Assembly (NCBI GenBank): GCA_026002875.1
Contig: BPGE01000001.1
Coordinates: 4,745,561 to 4,809,560 of the forward strand
Length of the DNA: 64,000 bases
Direction: 5' to 3'
From: Bryobacteraceae bacterium
GTDB taxonomy: Bacteria > Acidobacteriota > Terriglobia > Bryobacterales > Bryobacteraceae
Each line of letters begins with the position of its first letter. The stretch's first letter is position 1. Made by a program: the position numbers and the translations under genes. The notes under the pieces were generated by a model, which was not told where the DNA came from, made no database searches, and worked only from the letters and a program-made list of their open reading frames with translations. Positions 16,763 to 25,193 of the stretch are shown here, piece after piece.

Positions 16763-18061
16763 TCAGAACCCGGGCGCTTTCCACGCGATCTCGCCGCCGA
16801 CGATGGTCACGATCGGTCCGCCGCGGAACGTCCGCCCGCTGAACGGCGTGTTCGCGCTCTTCGACAGCGAATTCTTCACGTCGTATGTCCACGGATACTC
16901 GGGGTGGAAGATCGTGACGTCGCCCGCGTATCCGGGCTTCAGCGCTCCCCGCGCCTGCTCGCCTTTCCAGCCGATAATGCGCGCCGGCTCGCTCGTAAAC
17001 AGCGCAATCAGCCGTTCAAGCGGAATGCGCCCGGAATGTACCAGCACTTCCAGCGCGACGCCAAGCGCGGTTTCCAGCCCGATGATGCCGAACGGGCAGC
17101 GCTCGAACTCCTGCATCTTGTCGTCGCCAGCATGCGGCGCGTGATCGGTGGCCAGGCAATCGACCGAGCCCTTGACGATCCCCTCGATCACAGCCTCCGT
17201 GTGTTCCGGTCCGCGCAGGGGCGGCTTCATCTTGTAGTTCGAATCATAGGGCCGCATATGGCCCGTGTGGAGCGCAATGTGGTGGGGCGTCGCCTCGCAG
17301 GTAACGGGCAGCCCGCGCCGCCGCGCGAAGCCGACCATCGCCACGGCGTTCTTCGTCGAGATGTGGGCCACGTGATACCGCGCGCCGGTCAGCTCGGCCA
17401 GCAGGATATCGCGCGCCACCATCACGTCTTCCGCCGCGGCAGGGATTCCGCGCAGCCCCAGGCGCACGCTGTCGGCGCACTCGTGCATGTCGCCGCCCGC
17501 GGAAAGGTGCAGATCCTCGCAATGCTGGATCACCGGGATATCCAGCGCCCGCGCCGTCTCCATGGCGCGCCGCATCACGCGCGCGTTCATCACCGGGCGC
17601 CCGTCGTCGCTGATGGCCACGGCGCCGGCGGCCACCATCGACCCGATCGCGGCCAGCTCTTCGCCCTCGCTGCCTTTCGTGATCGCGCCGATGGGAAACA
17701 CGTTCACCACCGCCTCGCGCCGCGCCTTCTCCACGATGTACGTCGTCACCGTGGCCGAATCGTTCACCGGGTTCGTGTTCGGCATGCAGCACACCGTCGT
17801 GAAGCCGCCCGCCGCGGCGGCGCGCGACCCCGTCGCGATCGTCTCGGCGTGCGTGAACCCCGGCTCGCGCAGGTGCACATGGATGTCGATGAAACCCGGC
17901 GCCACCACGAGCCCTGCCGCGTCCAGCGTGTCCGCGCCCGGCGCGGACAGGTCCTTGCCCACCGCGGCGATGCGGCCTTCTTCGATCAGCACGTCGGCCA
18001 CGCCGTCATGGCCCGACGCCGGGCAGATCACCCGTCCATGGCGGATCAGCAGTCTCCTCAC
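16763..18061 (-). CDS. pyrC: Dihydroorotase
   Basis: This 432-residue zinc amidohydrolase makes dihydroorotate from carbamoyl aspartate in pyrimidine synthesis. The metal-binding start FIDIHVHLREPG is intact, followed by VCCMPNTNP, HCEDL, AHISTKNAV and the catalytic CLATDHAPH. The length fits class I dihydroorotase. Its start overlaps the pyrB stop by four bases, so the two are co-translated. In many bacteria this class of dihydroorotase forms a complex with aspartate carbamoyltransferase, which would suit the gene order. Confidence 0.96.
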   Translation of the reverse strand: MRRLLIRHGRVICPASGHDGVADVLIEEGRIAAVGKDLSAPGADTLDAAGLVVAPGFIDIHVHLREPGFTHAETIATGSRAAAAGGFTTVCCMPNTNPVNDSATVTTYIVEKARREAVVNVFPIGAITKGSEGEELAAIGSMVAAGAVAISDDGRPVMNARVMRRAMETARALDIPVIQHCEDLHLSAGGDMHECADSVRLGLRGIPAAAEDVMVARDILLAELTGARYHVAHISTKNAVAMVGFARRRGLPVTCEATPHHIALHTGHMRPYDSNYKMKPPLRGPEHTEAVIEGIVKGSVDCLATDHAPHAGDDKMQEFERCPFGIIGLETALGVALEVLVHSGRIPLERLIALFTSEPARIIGWKGEQARGALKPGYAGDVTIFHPEYPWTYDVKNSLSKSANTPFSGRTFRGGPIVTIVGGEIAWKAPGF

Positions 18062-18969
18062 GACAGCAATACCCTTTCCAGCACGGCCATGCGCACCGGC
18101 ACGCCGTTCTCCACCTGGTTCAGGATCATCGACCGCTGCGAATCAGCCACCTCGGACGAAATCTCGCGCCCCCGGTTCATCGGCCCCGGGTGCATCACGA
18201 TCACGTCCGGGTGGGCGAGATCGACATGCTCCTGCCGCAGCCCGTAGAAGCGGAAGTACTCTCCCGCCTGCATCGGCGGCTCGTGGATGCGCTCCAGCTG
18301 CACGCGCAGCATCATGATCACGTTCGCCCCGCGCACCGCGCGCCGCATGTCGTACTCGATCTCGACGCCCTTGGCCATGGCCGCCATCTCGCGCGGCAGC
18401 AGCGGCGGCGGGCCGCACAGCACGACGCTGGCGCCAAACTTCGACAGCAGAAAGATGTTGGAACGCGCCACCCGGCTGTGCAGGATGTCGCCGATGATGA
18501 CCACCCGCAGCCCCTCCAGCCGCCCGCACCGGTCGAGAATCGTCCGCGCATCGAGAAGCGCCTGCGTGGGATGCTCGTGCGTCCCGTCGCCCGCGTTCAC
18601 GATCGGCGTCGACAGATGCCGCGCAAGGAAGTGCGGTGCGCCCGAAGCCTGATGCCGCATCACGATCACCGAAGGCCGCATCGCCGACAGCGTGTTCAGC
18701 GTGTCGACCAGGCTCTCGCCTTTCGCCACGCTCGACCCGGCCGCCGTGATCGACAGCGTGTCCGCGCCCAGGCGGTGCGCGGCGATTTCGAAACTCGACC
18801 TTGTTCGCGTCGAATTTTCGAAAAATGCATTCACGACCATCATGCCCGTGCACGTGTTGACCTTCGCGAACGTCGGTCCTCCGTGCGGCTGGAAAGCGAC
18901 GGCGCGGTCGAGGATGCGCTCGATCTCCGCGCGGTCCAGATCTTCGATTCCGAGCAGGCTGCGGCCCAT
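18058..18969 (-). CDS. pyrB: Aspartate carbamoyltransferase catalytic subunit
   Basis: This 303-residue transferase makes carbamoyl aspartate. The carbamoyl-phosphate loop FFENSTRTRSSFE is present, as are SVAKGESLVDT and the aspartate-site region MHPGPMNRG. No regulatory subunit gene (pyrI) is nearby; pyrC follows with a four-base overlap and pyrR precedes by 11 bp. Confidence 0.96.
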   Translation of the reverse strand: MGRSLLGIEDLDRAEIERILDRAVAFQPHGGPTFAKVNTCTGMMVVNAFFENSTRTRSSFEIAAHRLGADTLSITAAGSSVAKGESLVDTLNTLSAMRPSVIVMRHQASGAPHFLARHLSTPIVNAGDGTHEHPTQALLDARTILDRCGRLEGLRVVIIGDILHSRVARSNIFLLSKFGASVVLCGPPPLLPREMAAMAKGVEIEYDMRRAVRGANVIMMLRVQLERIHEPPMQAGEYFRFYGLRQEHVDLAHPDVIVMHPGPMNRGREISSEVADSQRSMILNQVENGVPVRMAVLERVLLS

Positions 18970-18980
18970 GGCGCGCCTCC

Positions 18981-19532
18981 TCAGCCAACCTTCTCGACCA
19001 GCATCACTTTCTCGACGCCGTCGATCTCCTGGAACTTGACCTCGATGATCTCGCGCGACGACGTCGGCACCTTGCGGCCGATGAACTGCGCCTCGATCGG
19101 CAGCTCCCGGTGGCCCCGGTCGATCAGCACCAGCAGCTGCACGCGCGCCGGGCGGCCGTGCTCGAACAGCGCATCGAGCGCCGCCCGCACCGTGCGGCCG
19201 GTATAGAGCACGTCGTCCATCAGGATCACGTCCTTGCCCGTGATCGGGAAATCGATCTGCGTGGCTGCAACGACGGGCTTCGGGCCGATGGTCGACAGGT
19301 CGTCGCGGTACAGCGTGATGTCAATGGCGCCGACAGGAATCTTCAGGTTTTCCAGCGTTTCGATCTTGCGCGCGATGCGCTCGGCCATCGGCACCCCGCG
19401 GCGGCGGATGCCGATGAATGCGAGATTGGCCGGATCGGCCGCCTTCTCCAGAACTTCGTGCGCCAGCCGGACCAGCGTGCGGTCCATCTCGGAGGCGCTC
19501 ATCAGTTGGGCTTTTTCGCGGGTGGCGCTCAT
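18981..19532 (-). CDS. pyrR: Bifunctional pyrimidine operon regulator / uracil phosphoribosyltransferase
   Basis: This 183-residue PRTase-fold protein has the PRPP-binding motif VILMDDVLYTGRTVRAALD and the PyrR-typical start AHEVLEKA...FIGIRRRGVPMAERI. In other bacteria PyrR binds pyr mRNA to cause attenuation when uridine nucleotides are high, and has residual uracil phosphoribosyltransferase activity. Only 20 bp separate it from the gene upstream and no anti-terminator/terminator pair is visible there, so the mode of control here is unclear. Confidence 0.93.
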   Translation of the reverse strand: MSATREKAQLMSASEMDRTLVRLAHEVLEKAADPANLAFIGIRRRGVPMAERIARKIETLENLKIPVGAIDITLYRDDLSTIGPKPVVAATQIDFPITGKDVILMDDVLYTGRTVRAALDALFEHGRPARVQLLVLIDRGHRELPIEAQFIGRKVPTSSREIIEVKFQEIDGVEKVMLVEKVG

Positions 19533-19552
19533 CGGAGTTCAGTGTACTAATT

Positions 19553-19891
19553 TCAGTGCCGCCGCATGCGGTCCCGCACGCGCCGGGCCGTCCGCTCGAG
19601 TTCTTCGAGTTCCTTCAGGGCCTTGATCGAAAGCACGTGCCCCTTGCTCTGCTCCAGCTCTTCCTGCACGGAGTCGAGGATCTTGCGCATGCGTTCGAGA
19701 TCTTTCTGGTTGGCTTCGTAGTTGGCCTTCCTGACCGCCTCCGACCACAGCCGCCCGTCCGGCAGCCGTTTCGGTTCCTCTCGGCCGGGCGGCGGCGCAG
19801 GCAGCTGCTGCGCTGCGGAAGAAACGCCGCAAAACAGCAGGGCCGCCAGGAACCGCCTGCTAGACTGAACTCTGATGAAGGACGTTGGCAT
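19553..19891 (-). CDS. Small secreted protein with coiled-coil, upstream of pyrR
   Basis: This roughly 112-residue protein has a hydrophobic leader (RRFLAALLFCGVSSAAQQ). A proline-rich segment and a charged helical tail with heptad character follow (YEANQKDLERMRKIL, EELEQSKGHVLSIKALKELEELERTARRVRDRMRRH). The start is uncertain: ATG codons at 19891, 19897 and 19900 are in frame and all overlap the start of the divergent homoserine dehydrogenase gene at 19875. It precedes pyrR by 20 bp on the same strand. The function is not recognised. Confidence 0.6.
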   Translation of the reverse strand: MPTSFIRVQSSRRFLAALLFCGVSSAAQQLPAPPPGREEPKRLPDGRLWSEAVRKANYEANQKDLERMRKILDSVQEELEQSKGHVLSIKALKELEELERTARRVRDRMRRH

Positions 19892-21179
19892 CGGCATCAT
19901 CGGCCTCGGCAATGTTGGAGGGGGAACACTTACCATTCTCTCGGAAAACGCTGCGGAAATCGCCCGCAAGCTCGGCTTCGGGCTGCGCGTCGTGGCGGTG
20001 TGCAGCCGCAATCCGGCGGCGCGATCCCTGCCCGCCGGCGCGGCGCCCGCCCTTGTCACCAGCGACTGGCGCGAGGTGGTGGCGCACCCGGACGTCGAAA
20101 TTGTTGCCGAACTCGTCGGCGGTACCGCCGTCGCCGCCGAAATCGTCGAAGCCGCGCTCGATGCCGGCAAGAGCGTGGTGACGGCGAACAAGGAGCTCGC
20201 CGCCCTGCGCGGCGCCGAGCTCTGGCGGAAAGCGGAAGCCCGCGGCGCGGCGCTCGCCATGGAAGCCAGCGTCTGCGGCGGCATTCCCATTCACGCCGTG
20301 CTGCGCGAGGGCATCGCCGGAGACCGCGTCGAAGCCCTCTTTGGCATCCTCAACGGCACCAGCAATTACATCCTCACGGAGATTGAGCAGCACGGCGCTC
20401 CGTTCGGCGACGTGCTGGCCGAGGCGCAGCGGCTCGGTTACGCCGAGGCCGACCCGGCTGCCGACGTCGATGGATACGACGCCCGCTCGAAGCTTGTGCT
20501 GCTGGCCTCGCTCGCCTTCGGTGTGCGTCTCCAGCCGGCCTCTGTTCCCACTGAAGGGATCCGGCGCGTCTCGCCGATCGACTTCGAATACGCACGGCAG
20601 CTCGGCTGCACCATCCGCCTGCTCTGCGCGGCGCGCCGCGAGCAGGACGGGCTCTTCGTCAGCGTCCGCCCGTCCCTGTTGCCGCTGATGACGATCATGG
20701 CCGGCGTCCGCGGCGCCTACAACGCCGTGTGGGTGCGCGGCGCCTATGGCGCAGACACGTTCTATTACGGACGCGGCGCCGGACCGCTGCCGACCGGCGT
20801 GGCTGTCGTGAGCGACCTGATGCGCGTGGCGCGCGAACTCCGCCCCGCCCCCGCGCATCGCGTGCCGCCGTTCGCCGCCCGCACGCTGGATGACGCCGAA
20901 CCGCTGCCCATCGGACTCCAGGTGCGGCCCTGGTACCTGCGCTTCCGCATCAAGGACCGTCCTGGCATCATCCGCGACCTCTCCACGATCCTCGCGCGCC
21001 ACGCCATCTCGATCGACGCCGTGCTGCAGCTGCCGGAGCAGGACAAGCAGAACCTGCCGTTCGTGATCACGCTCGAAAGCTCTCCCGAAGCAGCCGTGCG
21101 CGCTGCGCTTCAGGACATGGCTCAGCTCGATTTCATGGTCGAGCCGCCGCTGGCGATGCCCATCGAAAAAGGCGTTTGA
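19875..21179 (+). CDS. hom: Homoserine dehydrogenase with C-terminal ACT domain
   Basis: This 434-residue enzyme reduces aspartate semialdehyde to homoserine in threonine/methionine synthesis. It has the N-terminal GIIGLGNVGGGTL Rossmann motif, VVTANKELAA, GILNGTSNYILTEI and LGYAEADPAADVDGYDA with the catalytic acidic residues. A C-terminal ACT domain (YLRFRIKDRPGIIRDLSTIL) gives likely threonine feedback control. The length is standard. A second, shorter homologue lies just downstream on the opposite strand (21255-22217). Confidence 0.94.
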   Translation: MKDVGIGIIGLGNVGGGTLTILSENAAEIARKLGFGLRVVAVCSRNPAARSLPAGAAPALVTSDWREVVAHPDVEIVAELVGGTAVAAEIVEAALDAGKSVVTANKELAALRGAELWRKAEARGAALAMEASVCGGIPIHAVLREGIAGDRVEALFGILNGTSNYILTEIEQHGAPFGDVLAEAQRLGYAEADPAADVDGYDARSKLVLLASLAFGVRLQPASVPTEGIRRVSPIDFEYARQLGCTIRLLCAARREQDGLFVSVRPSLLPLMTIMAGVRGAYNAVWVRGAYGADTFYYGRGAGPLPTGVAVVSDLMRVARELRPAPAHRVPPFAARTLDDAEPLPIGLQVRPWYLRFRIKDRPGIIRDLSTILARHAISIDAVLQLPEQDKQNLPFVITLESSPEAAVRAALQDMAQLDFMVEPPLAMPIEKGV

Positions 21180-21254
21180 GGCGGGCTTCCGGCCTGCCGG
21201 TTCCCGTCCAGTGCGGCGAATGACCCTCGCGAAGCGCCCGGTTCAGCGCGGCGA

Positions 21255-22217
21255 TTACAGGCTGCGGGCGGCGTCGACGAGATCGGAAAACACGCCGTAG
21301 GCGGTCTGATCAAGGCCCGGATTCAGACTGAAAACGCCCAGGTCGCCCATCGTGTCCGTGTGCAGCACGAGGACGTTCGACGTCCCGCGCACCTGCGCCA
21401 GCAGGTCGCCCGCATCGAGCACTTCCGCGCGGACGCGGAGCGAAACGCCCTGCGGCGTGCGCCTGCCGCGGCAGACCAGCGCGATGCGTTTGCCTGCCCG
21501 CTCGGTGACGGCGATCTTCTCCGGCGTCAGCCGCCCGATGCCGCGGCGGTTGACCCCGGCGGGCGTGATGCGCGCGTCCATGAGAACGTTCGCCAGCGCT
21601 GCCGCCTTGCAGGCGCTGTCCCAGCCGTCGATGTCGAACCACGGATCGGCTTCGGTGACGCCGAGCCGGCGCGCCTCTTCGATGCCTTCCTCAAGCGTCA
21701 GCCCGCGCCTCATGGCGTCGAGAATGACCTGCGTGGTGGAGTTGAGCACGCCCGCGAAGCCAAGCACGCGCGTGCCCGGCAGGCAGTGGCGGGCGAGGTT
21801 GAACACGGGCGTGCCGTCCATCACCGAGGACTCGAAGCGGAACTCGACGCCCGCGCGGCGCGCCTCTTCAGCCAGCGCGGCGTAACAGCAGGCGATGGGC
21901 CCCTTGTTGGCCGTCGCCACGTGCATGCCGCGCGCGAAAGCAGCGCGGATGTGGCTGGCGGCAGGCTCGCCGTTTTCCGGGTTCAGCGTCGTCAGCTCGA
22001 CGAGAATCTCCGCCCGGGAGCGGTCCAGAAACTCCTCCGCGCTTCCCGCGGGCGGGCCGAAGGCGGGCTCCTCGGGCAGTCCATGCAGATCGTACGCGGT
22101 GCCATGGCGCAGCGTGTGGGCGGCGACGATGCGGAAAGGATAGACATGCCGCTGCCGCGCGATGAGACGCGCCAGCGCGCGCGCCACTCTGCCGTAGCCA
22201 AGAATCGCGACTCTCAA
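21255..22217 (-). CDS. Second, ACT-less homoserine dehydrogenase-like protein
   Basis: This 320-residue protein has the Rossmann start VAILGYGRVARALARLI, ATANKGPIA, and LGVTEADPWFDIDGWDS, all matching the homoserine dehydrogenase fold. It lacks the ACT domain. In the core, the canonical NGTxNYIL is replaced by NSTTQVILDAM, so activity on aspartate semialdehyde is likely but not certain. It is convergent with the ACT-containing enzyme and its start overlaps the stop of the DUF4139 gene by four bases. Confidence 0.8.
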   Translation of the reverse strand: MRVAILGYGRVARALARLIARQRHVYPFRIVAAHTLRHGTAYDLHGLPEEPAFGPPAGSAEEFLDRSRAEILVELTTLNPENGEPAASHIRAAFARGMHVATANKGPIACCYAALAEEARRAGVEFRFESSVMDGTPVFNLARHCLPGTRVLGFAGVLNSTTQVILDAMRRGLTLEEGIEEARRLGVTEADPWFDIDGWDSACKAAALANVLMDARITPAGVNRRGIGRLTPEKIAVTERAGKRIALVCRGRRTPQGVSLRVRAEVLDAGDLLAQVRGTSNVLVLHTDTMGDLGVFSLNPGLDQTAYGVFSDLVDAARSL

Positions 22218-24211
22218 AACTCCAGCTTCTCGATCAGGGCGTTCAGTTCATTCTCCAGCGTAGCCTTGCGGCGGCGCAGTTCGCTCTGTCGGTCGCGGAG
22301 CTGCGCGATGCGGATGTCGCCTTTGGCCAGCTCGGCCGCATAGCGGTTGACCATCTCCTGCTGTCCGGCCACATTGCGAAGCGTGTTGATGTTCTGCCGG
22401 AGCCGTTCCTGCTCGCCGCTCAACTCCCTCAGCTCGGTCTCGGTGCGGCGCTGCTCGGAGTCCGCCTCTGCGATCTCGCGCTTCTTCGCGGCGATGGCCT
22501 CGAGCTGCTGCCGCGCTGCTGCGCTGAGCGAACGGTTCTGCGTGTAGCGCACCAGGAGATCCGGCGTGAGCGACGTCACTGCGGTGGAGCTTTCCATCTC
22601 GCGCTCTTCGGCAACCGCAAGCTTCGCGCTTCCCTGCGCCGGCACGGCGACAGAGAACCGGTACGACGCCGCCGTCGTCTCGTCGGCCTTCGGCTTCACC
22701 AGTTTCCATCCCGGCGTGACGGCGTGCTCGACGAGCAGGGTCTTTTCTTTTGCGTCCGCATTGGAAACCGTGTAGACGGTCGTGCGCACCAGCGCGGTGC
22801 GGGTGGTGAGCACGCCGCGGCTGGCCTTCAGGCTGCGGATCGTTTCTTCGCCGGATTCGAAGTTCGTCGTCACGCGCACGGCCTGGTCGACGGCGTAGCT
22901 GATGAGCCGCTTCTCGCCGCTCTTGAGCACTTCCATCAACGCTTCGCCGGAGTAGCCGGAGGAGTGGTAAACGGTGATGGGCCCGCCGTCGAGCGTCTTG
23001 CCCGTGGTGTTGGTGATCTCCGCGGCATGGCGCGGGTTGGCCTGCGTGCGGTCCGAATAGATGAGCAGCCGGCGGGCGGCGATCCTTCCCTGGAAGAAGG
23101 GCAGAAGAAGCGATTCGCCTGCGCGCGCGTTGACGGGCGTGGAGAAGCTGTATTCGAAAAGCTCGCCGGCCTCGCGCCCTTCGGCGGCGGAGTCGACCGT
23201 GCTCATCTCCATCTCCAGAGGAGCGGGGGCGGCGGCCTTCGCCTCTGCGGTCTCGGCCATCGCTCCGGCGGCCATGGCCATCATCCTTGAAGTCCGCCCC
23301 GCATCGGCGCGGGCCATCTGCGGCGGGGGAAGAGCGCCGCCGATCACGCCGGCGGCGTGCGTTTGTGGCGCCACAGGTTCAATGCCGGGCAGCTCCACGA
23401 CTCTGCGCTGCACGTAGCGCGCTTCGAGCAGGCGCGTCAGGAAGGAAACGGGCTTGCCGCTGACGACGCTGAGCGCCACCTGATTCCAGTCCTCGCCGGT
23501 CGCGTTCTCAACGATGGCCCAGCCTTCCAGCGTCGCCTCGCCCGCGTCCGGCAGCAGCAGGCGGTAGGTGGATTTCCAGACCGGAGCGGGAGCAAGGTAG
23601 CGGGCCGTCAGGCGCCTCTCGCCGGAGCCGGCGAGATCGACATGGACGGTGCGGCGGTCCGGAGTGAGATCTTTCGCCATCCGCGCCAGGGCGTCGGCGA
23701 GCTGCTGCTGCAGCCGCGGATCGGCCAGGCGGATCTCGGAGGCGGCGTCGAGATCGAACGCGGCGAGAGAGCCGGAATCCAGCAAAAGCGTCAGTTCCTG
23801 TTTTTCACCTTGGTTCGGCAGGGGAGCGAGCCTTCCCGAGACGATGACGCCGGAGACGGGGTTGCCGCGGTACTTCATCTCCAGCCGCGCGCCGCGCCAC
23901 TGGTCCAGCAGGTGGACGAGCGGCTGCCGCGGGTTGACCTGAATCATCCGCGGCGGGTCGCCTGCGCGGGCGGGGTCGGTGAATTCGTAACGCACGCGTT
24001 GAATGCCGCCCGGAGCGTCGAGAACGAGCGACTTGAGCACGTCGTCGAGCTCCCCAGCGCGGAAGTCGAGCGTGGCCGCCTCGCCCGGCTGGACCGTGCC
24101 GGAACGCTCATAGAAGGCGACGCCGTTCTTGTACACGACGACGCGTTTCACGGGCAGCGGCGCCGCGTGCGCAAGCCCCGCCGCGATCAGGGCGGCCGTG
24201 ATGAATCTCAT
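22214..24211 (-). CDS. DUF4139 family exported protein (mucoidy-inhibitor-A-like)
   Basis: This 665-residue protein has a signal peptide (MRFITAALIAAGLAHA) and an opening beta segment VKRVVVYKNGVAFYERSG. A middle portion includes the conserved VWKSTYRLLLPDAGEATLEGWAIVENATGEDW region of DUF4139 proteins. The C-terminal 120 residues form a coiled coil (KKREIAEADSEQRRTETELRELSGEQERLRQ). The biochemical role of the family is not established. It is cotranscribed with the second homoserine dehydrogenase, which overlaps it by four bases. Confidence 0.82.
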   Translation of the reverse strand: MRFITAALIAAGLAHAAPLPVKRVVVYKNGVAFYERSGTVQPGEAATLDFRAGELDDVLKSLVLDAPGGIQRVRYEFTDPARAGDPPRMIQVNPRQPLVHLLDQWRGARLEMKYRGNPVSGVIVSGRLAPLPNQGEKQELTLLLDSGSLAAFDLDAASEIRLADPRLQQQLADALARMAKDLTPDRRTVHVDLAGSGERRLTARYLAPAPVWKSTYRLLLPDAGEATLEGWAIVENATGEDWNQVALSVVSGKPVSFLTRLLEARYVQRRVVELPGIEPVAPQTHAAGVIGGALPPPQMARADAGRTSRMMAMAAGAMAETAEAKAAAPAPLEMEMSTVDSAAEGREAGELFEYSFSTPVNARAGESLLLPFFQGRIAARRLLIYSDRTQANPRHAAEITNTTGKTLDGGPITVYHSSGYSGEALMEVLKSGEKRLISYAVDQAVRVTTNFESGEETIRSLKASRGVLTTRTALVRTTVYTVSNADAKEKTLLVEHAVTPGWKLVKPKADETTAASYRFSVAVPAQGSAKLAVAEEREMESSTAVTSLTPDLLVRYTQNRSLSAAARQQLEAIAAKKREIAEADSEQRRTETELRELSGEQERLRQNINTLRNVAGQQEMVNRYAAELAKGDIRIAQLRDRQSELRRRKATLENELNALIEKLEF

Positions 24212-24260
24212 GCGTTTCCTCCTCTGGTCATGATAAGGTCAAGAACACGCAACAGCGACC

Positions 24261-24641
24261 ATGGCCATCCTGCTTGTGGACGACGAAAAGCCGCTGCTGG
24301 CGCTGCTCCAGAAGTTTCTCGAGCGCGCCGGCTACCAGGTAGACGTGTCCGAGACCGGGTTCGGTGCGCTGGAAAAGTGCCGCGTTTCGCCCTGCCCGTA
24401 CTCCGTGGCGGTCCTGGATCTGAAACTGCCGGATATCAGCGGCGCGGAGCTGTTGCCGCAACTGCTGGAAGCGGCGCCGGATCTCCGGGTGATCGTATCG
24501 AGCGGCGCCCCGTACAGTCCTCAGGCGCTCCCCGAGCCGCTGCAGCCGCGCGTCGAAGCCCTGCTCAAGCCCTTCATGCCGAAAGAGCTGCTGGCGGCGA
24601 TCGAGCGGCTGGCCCCGCGGGCGCGCGGCGCGTCAGTCTAG
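24261..24641 (+). CDS. Single-domain response regulator (receiver domain)
   Basis: This 126-residue CheY-like receiver has the acidic pair in LLVDDEK, the phospho-acceptor aspartate in VAVLDLKLPD, a conserved serine in VIVSSGA and the lysine in ALLKPF. No output domain follows, so it probably passes the signal by protein contact. No histidine kinase lies nearby. Its last codons overlap the convergent gene at 24633 by nine bases. Confidence 0.88.
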   Translation: MAILLVDDEKPLLALLQKFLERAGYQVDVSETGFGALEKCRVSPCPYSVAVLDLKLPDISGAELLPQLLEAAPDLRVIVSSGAPYSPQALPEPLQPRVEALLKPFMPKELLAAIERLAPRARGASV

Positions 24642-25187
24642 CAGCGCCTTCAGGCGCTCGGCGAAGTTCTCCTCGTCCTCGGTCCAAAGGAGTTTCCGCT
24701 CGGCGATCAGTTCGTTTTCAAGATCCGCGGCCAGGTGCAGAACGCTGCGGATGTTGGACTGCACGGGGCGCAGCGCGTCGCTGGAGGGTTCAGGCAGATA
24801 CAGCCGCTGCGGACCGAGGTCGATGCGGACGTGCTCGCCGCGCGGCGCCTCGAACAGCGGCGCGAAGACCTCCAGATACACCGTGGAAGGCTTCAGCTCC
24901 CACTCGCCGGTCCACTGGTACAGATCCCACCGCATCTGGATCTGGATGGCGATGTCGTCGTGCAGGTGCTCCTGAACGCGCGACGCCGCCGCCTGCGGAT
25001 CGAGATCCCCGTCGTAGTATTCCTCCAGCAGCGGAGCTTCGCGGAAAGCGATCGGGTAGATCCGCATGACGCCGCCGGGCTTCAGGCGGGATTGAGGAAA
25101 GACGCCAACCGCCTTCTTCAGATACAGCGGCAGACCGACCGGAGCGAAGTTCTTCAACCACAGCGAGAGAAACAGCGGATCGTGCAC
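24633..25187 (-). CDS. Conserved-looking protein of unknown function downstream of glgB
   Basis: This 184-residue protein starts at a GTG (25187) only six bases after the glgB stop, with GGAGG at the end of glgB upstream. It has no signal peptide or membrane segment. A tryptophan-rich stretch (IQMRWDLYQWTGEWELKPS) and a C-terminal helical part are visible. It is not recognised. The tight spacing suggests a link with glycogen branching or simply co-expression. Confidence 0.65.
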   Translation of the reverse strand: MHDPLFLSLWLKNFAPVGLPLYLKKAVGVFPQSRLKPGGVMRIYPIAFREAPLLEEYYDGDLDPQAAASRVQEHLHDDIAIQIQMRWDLYQWTGEWELKPSTVYLEVFAPLFEAPRGEHVRIDLGPQRLYLPEPSSDALRPVQSNIRSVLHLAADLENELIAERKLLWTEDEENFAERLKALLD

Positions 25188-25193
25188 GGCGGA

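Noticed and set aside
19533-19552. PyrR-dependent attenuator before pyrR
   Set aside because: Only 20 bp separate pyrR from the gene before it, with no terminator/anti-terminator pair.
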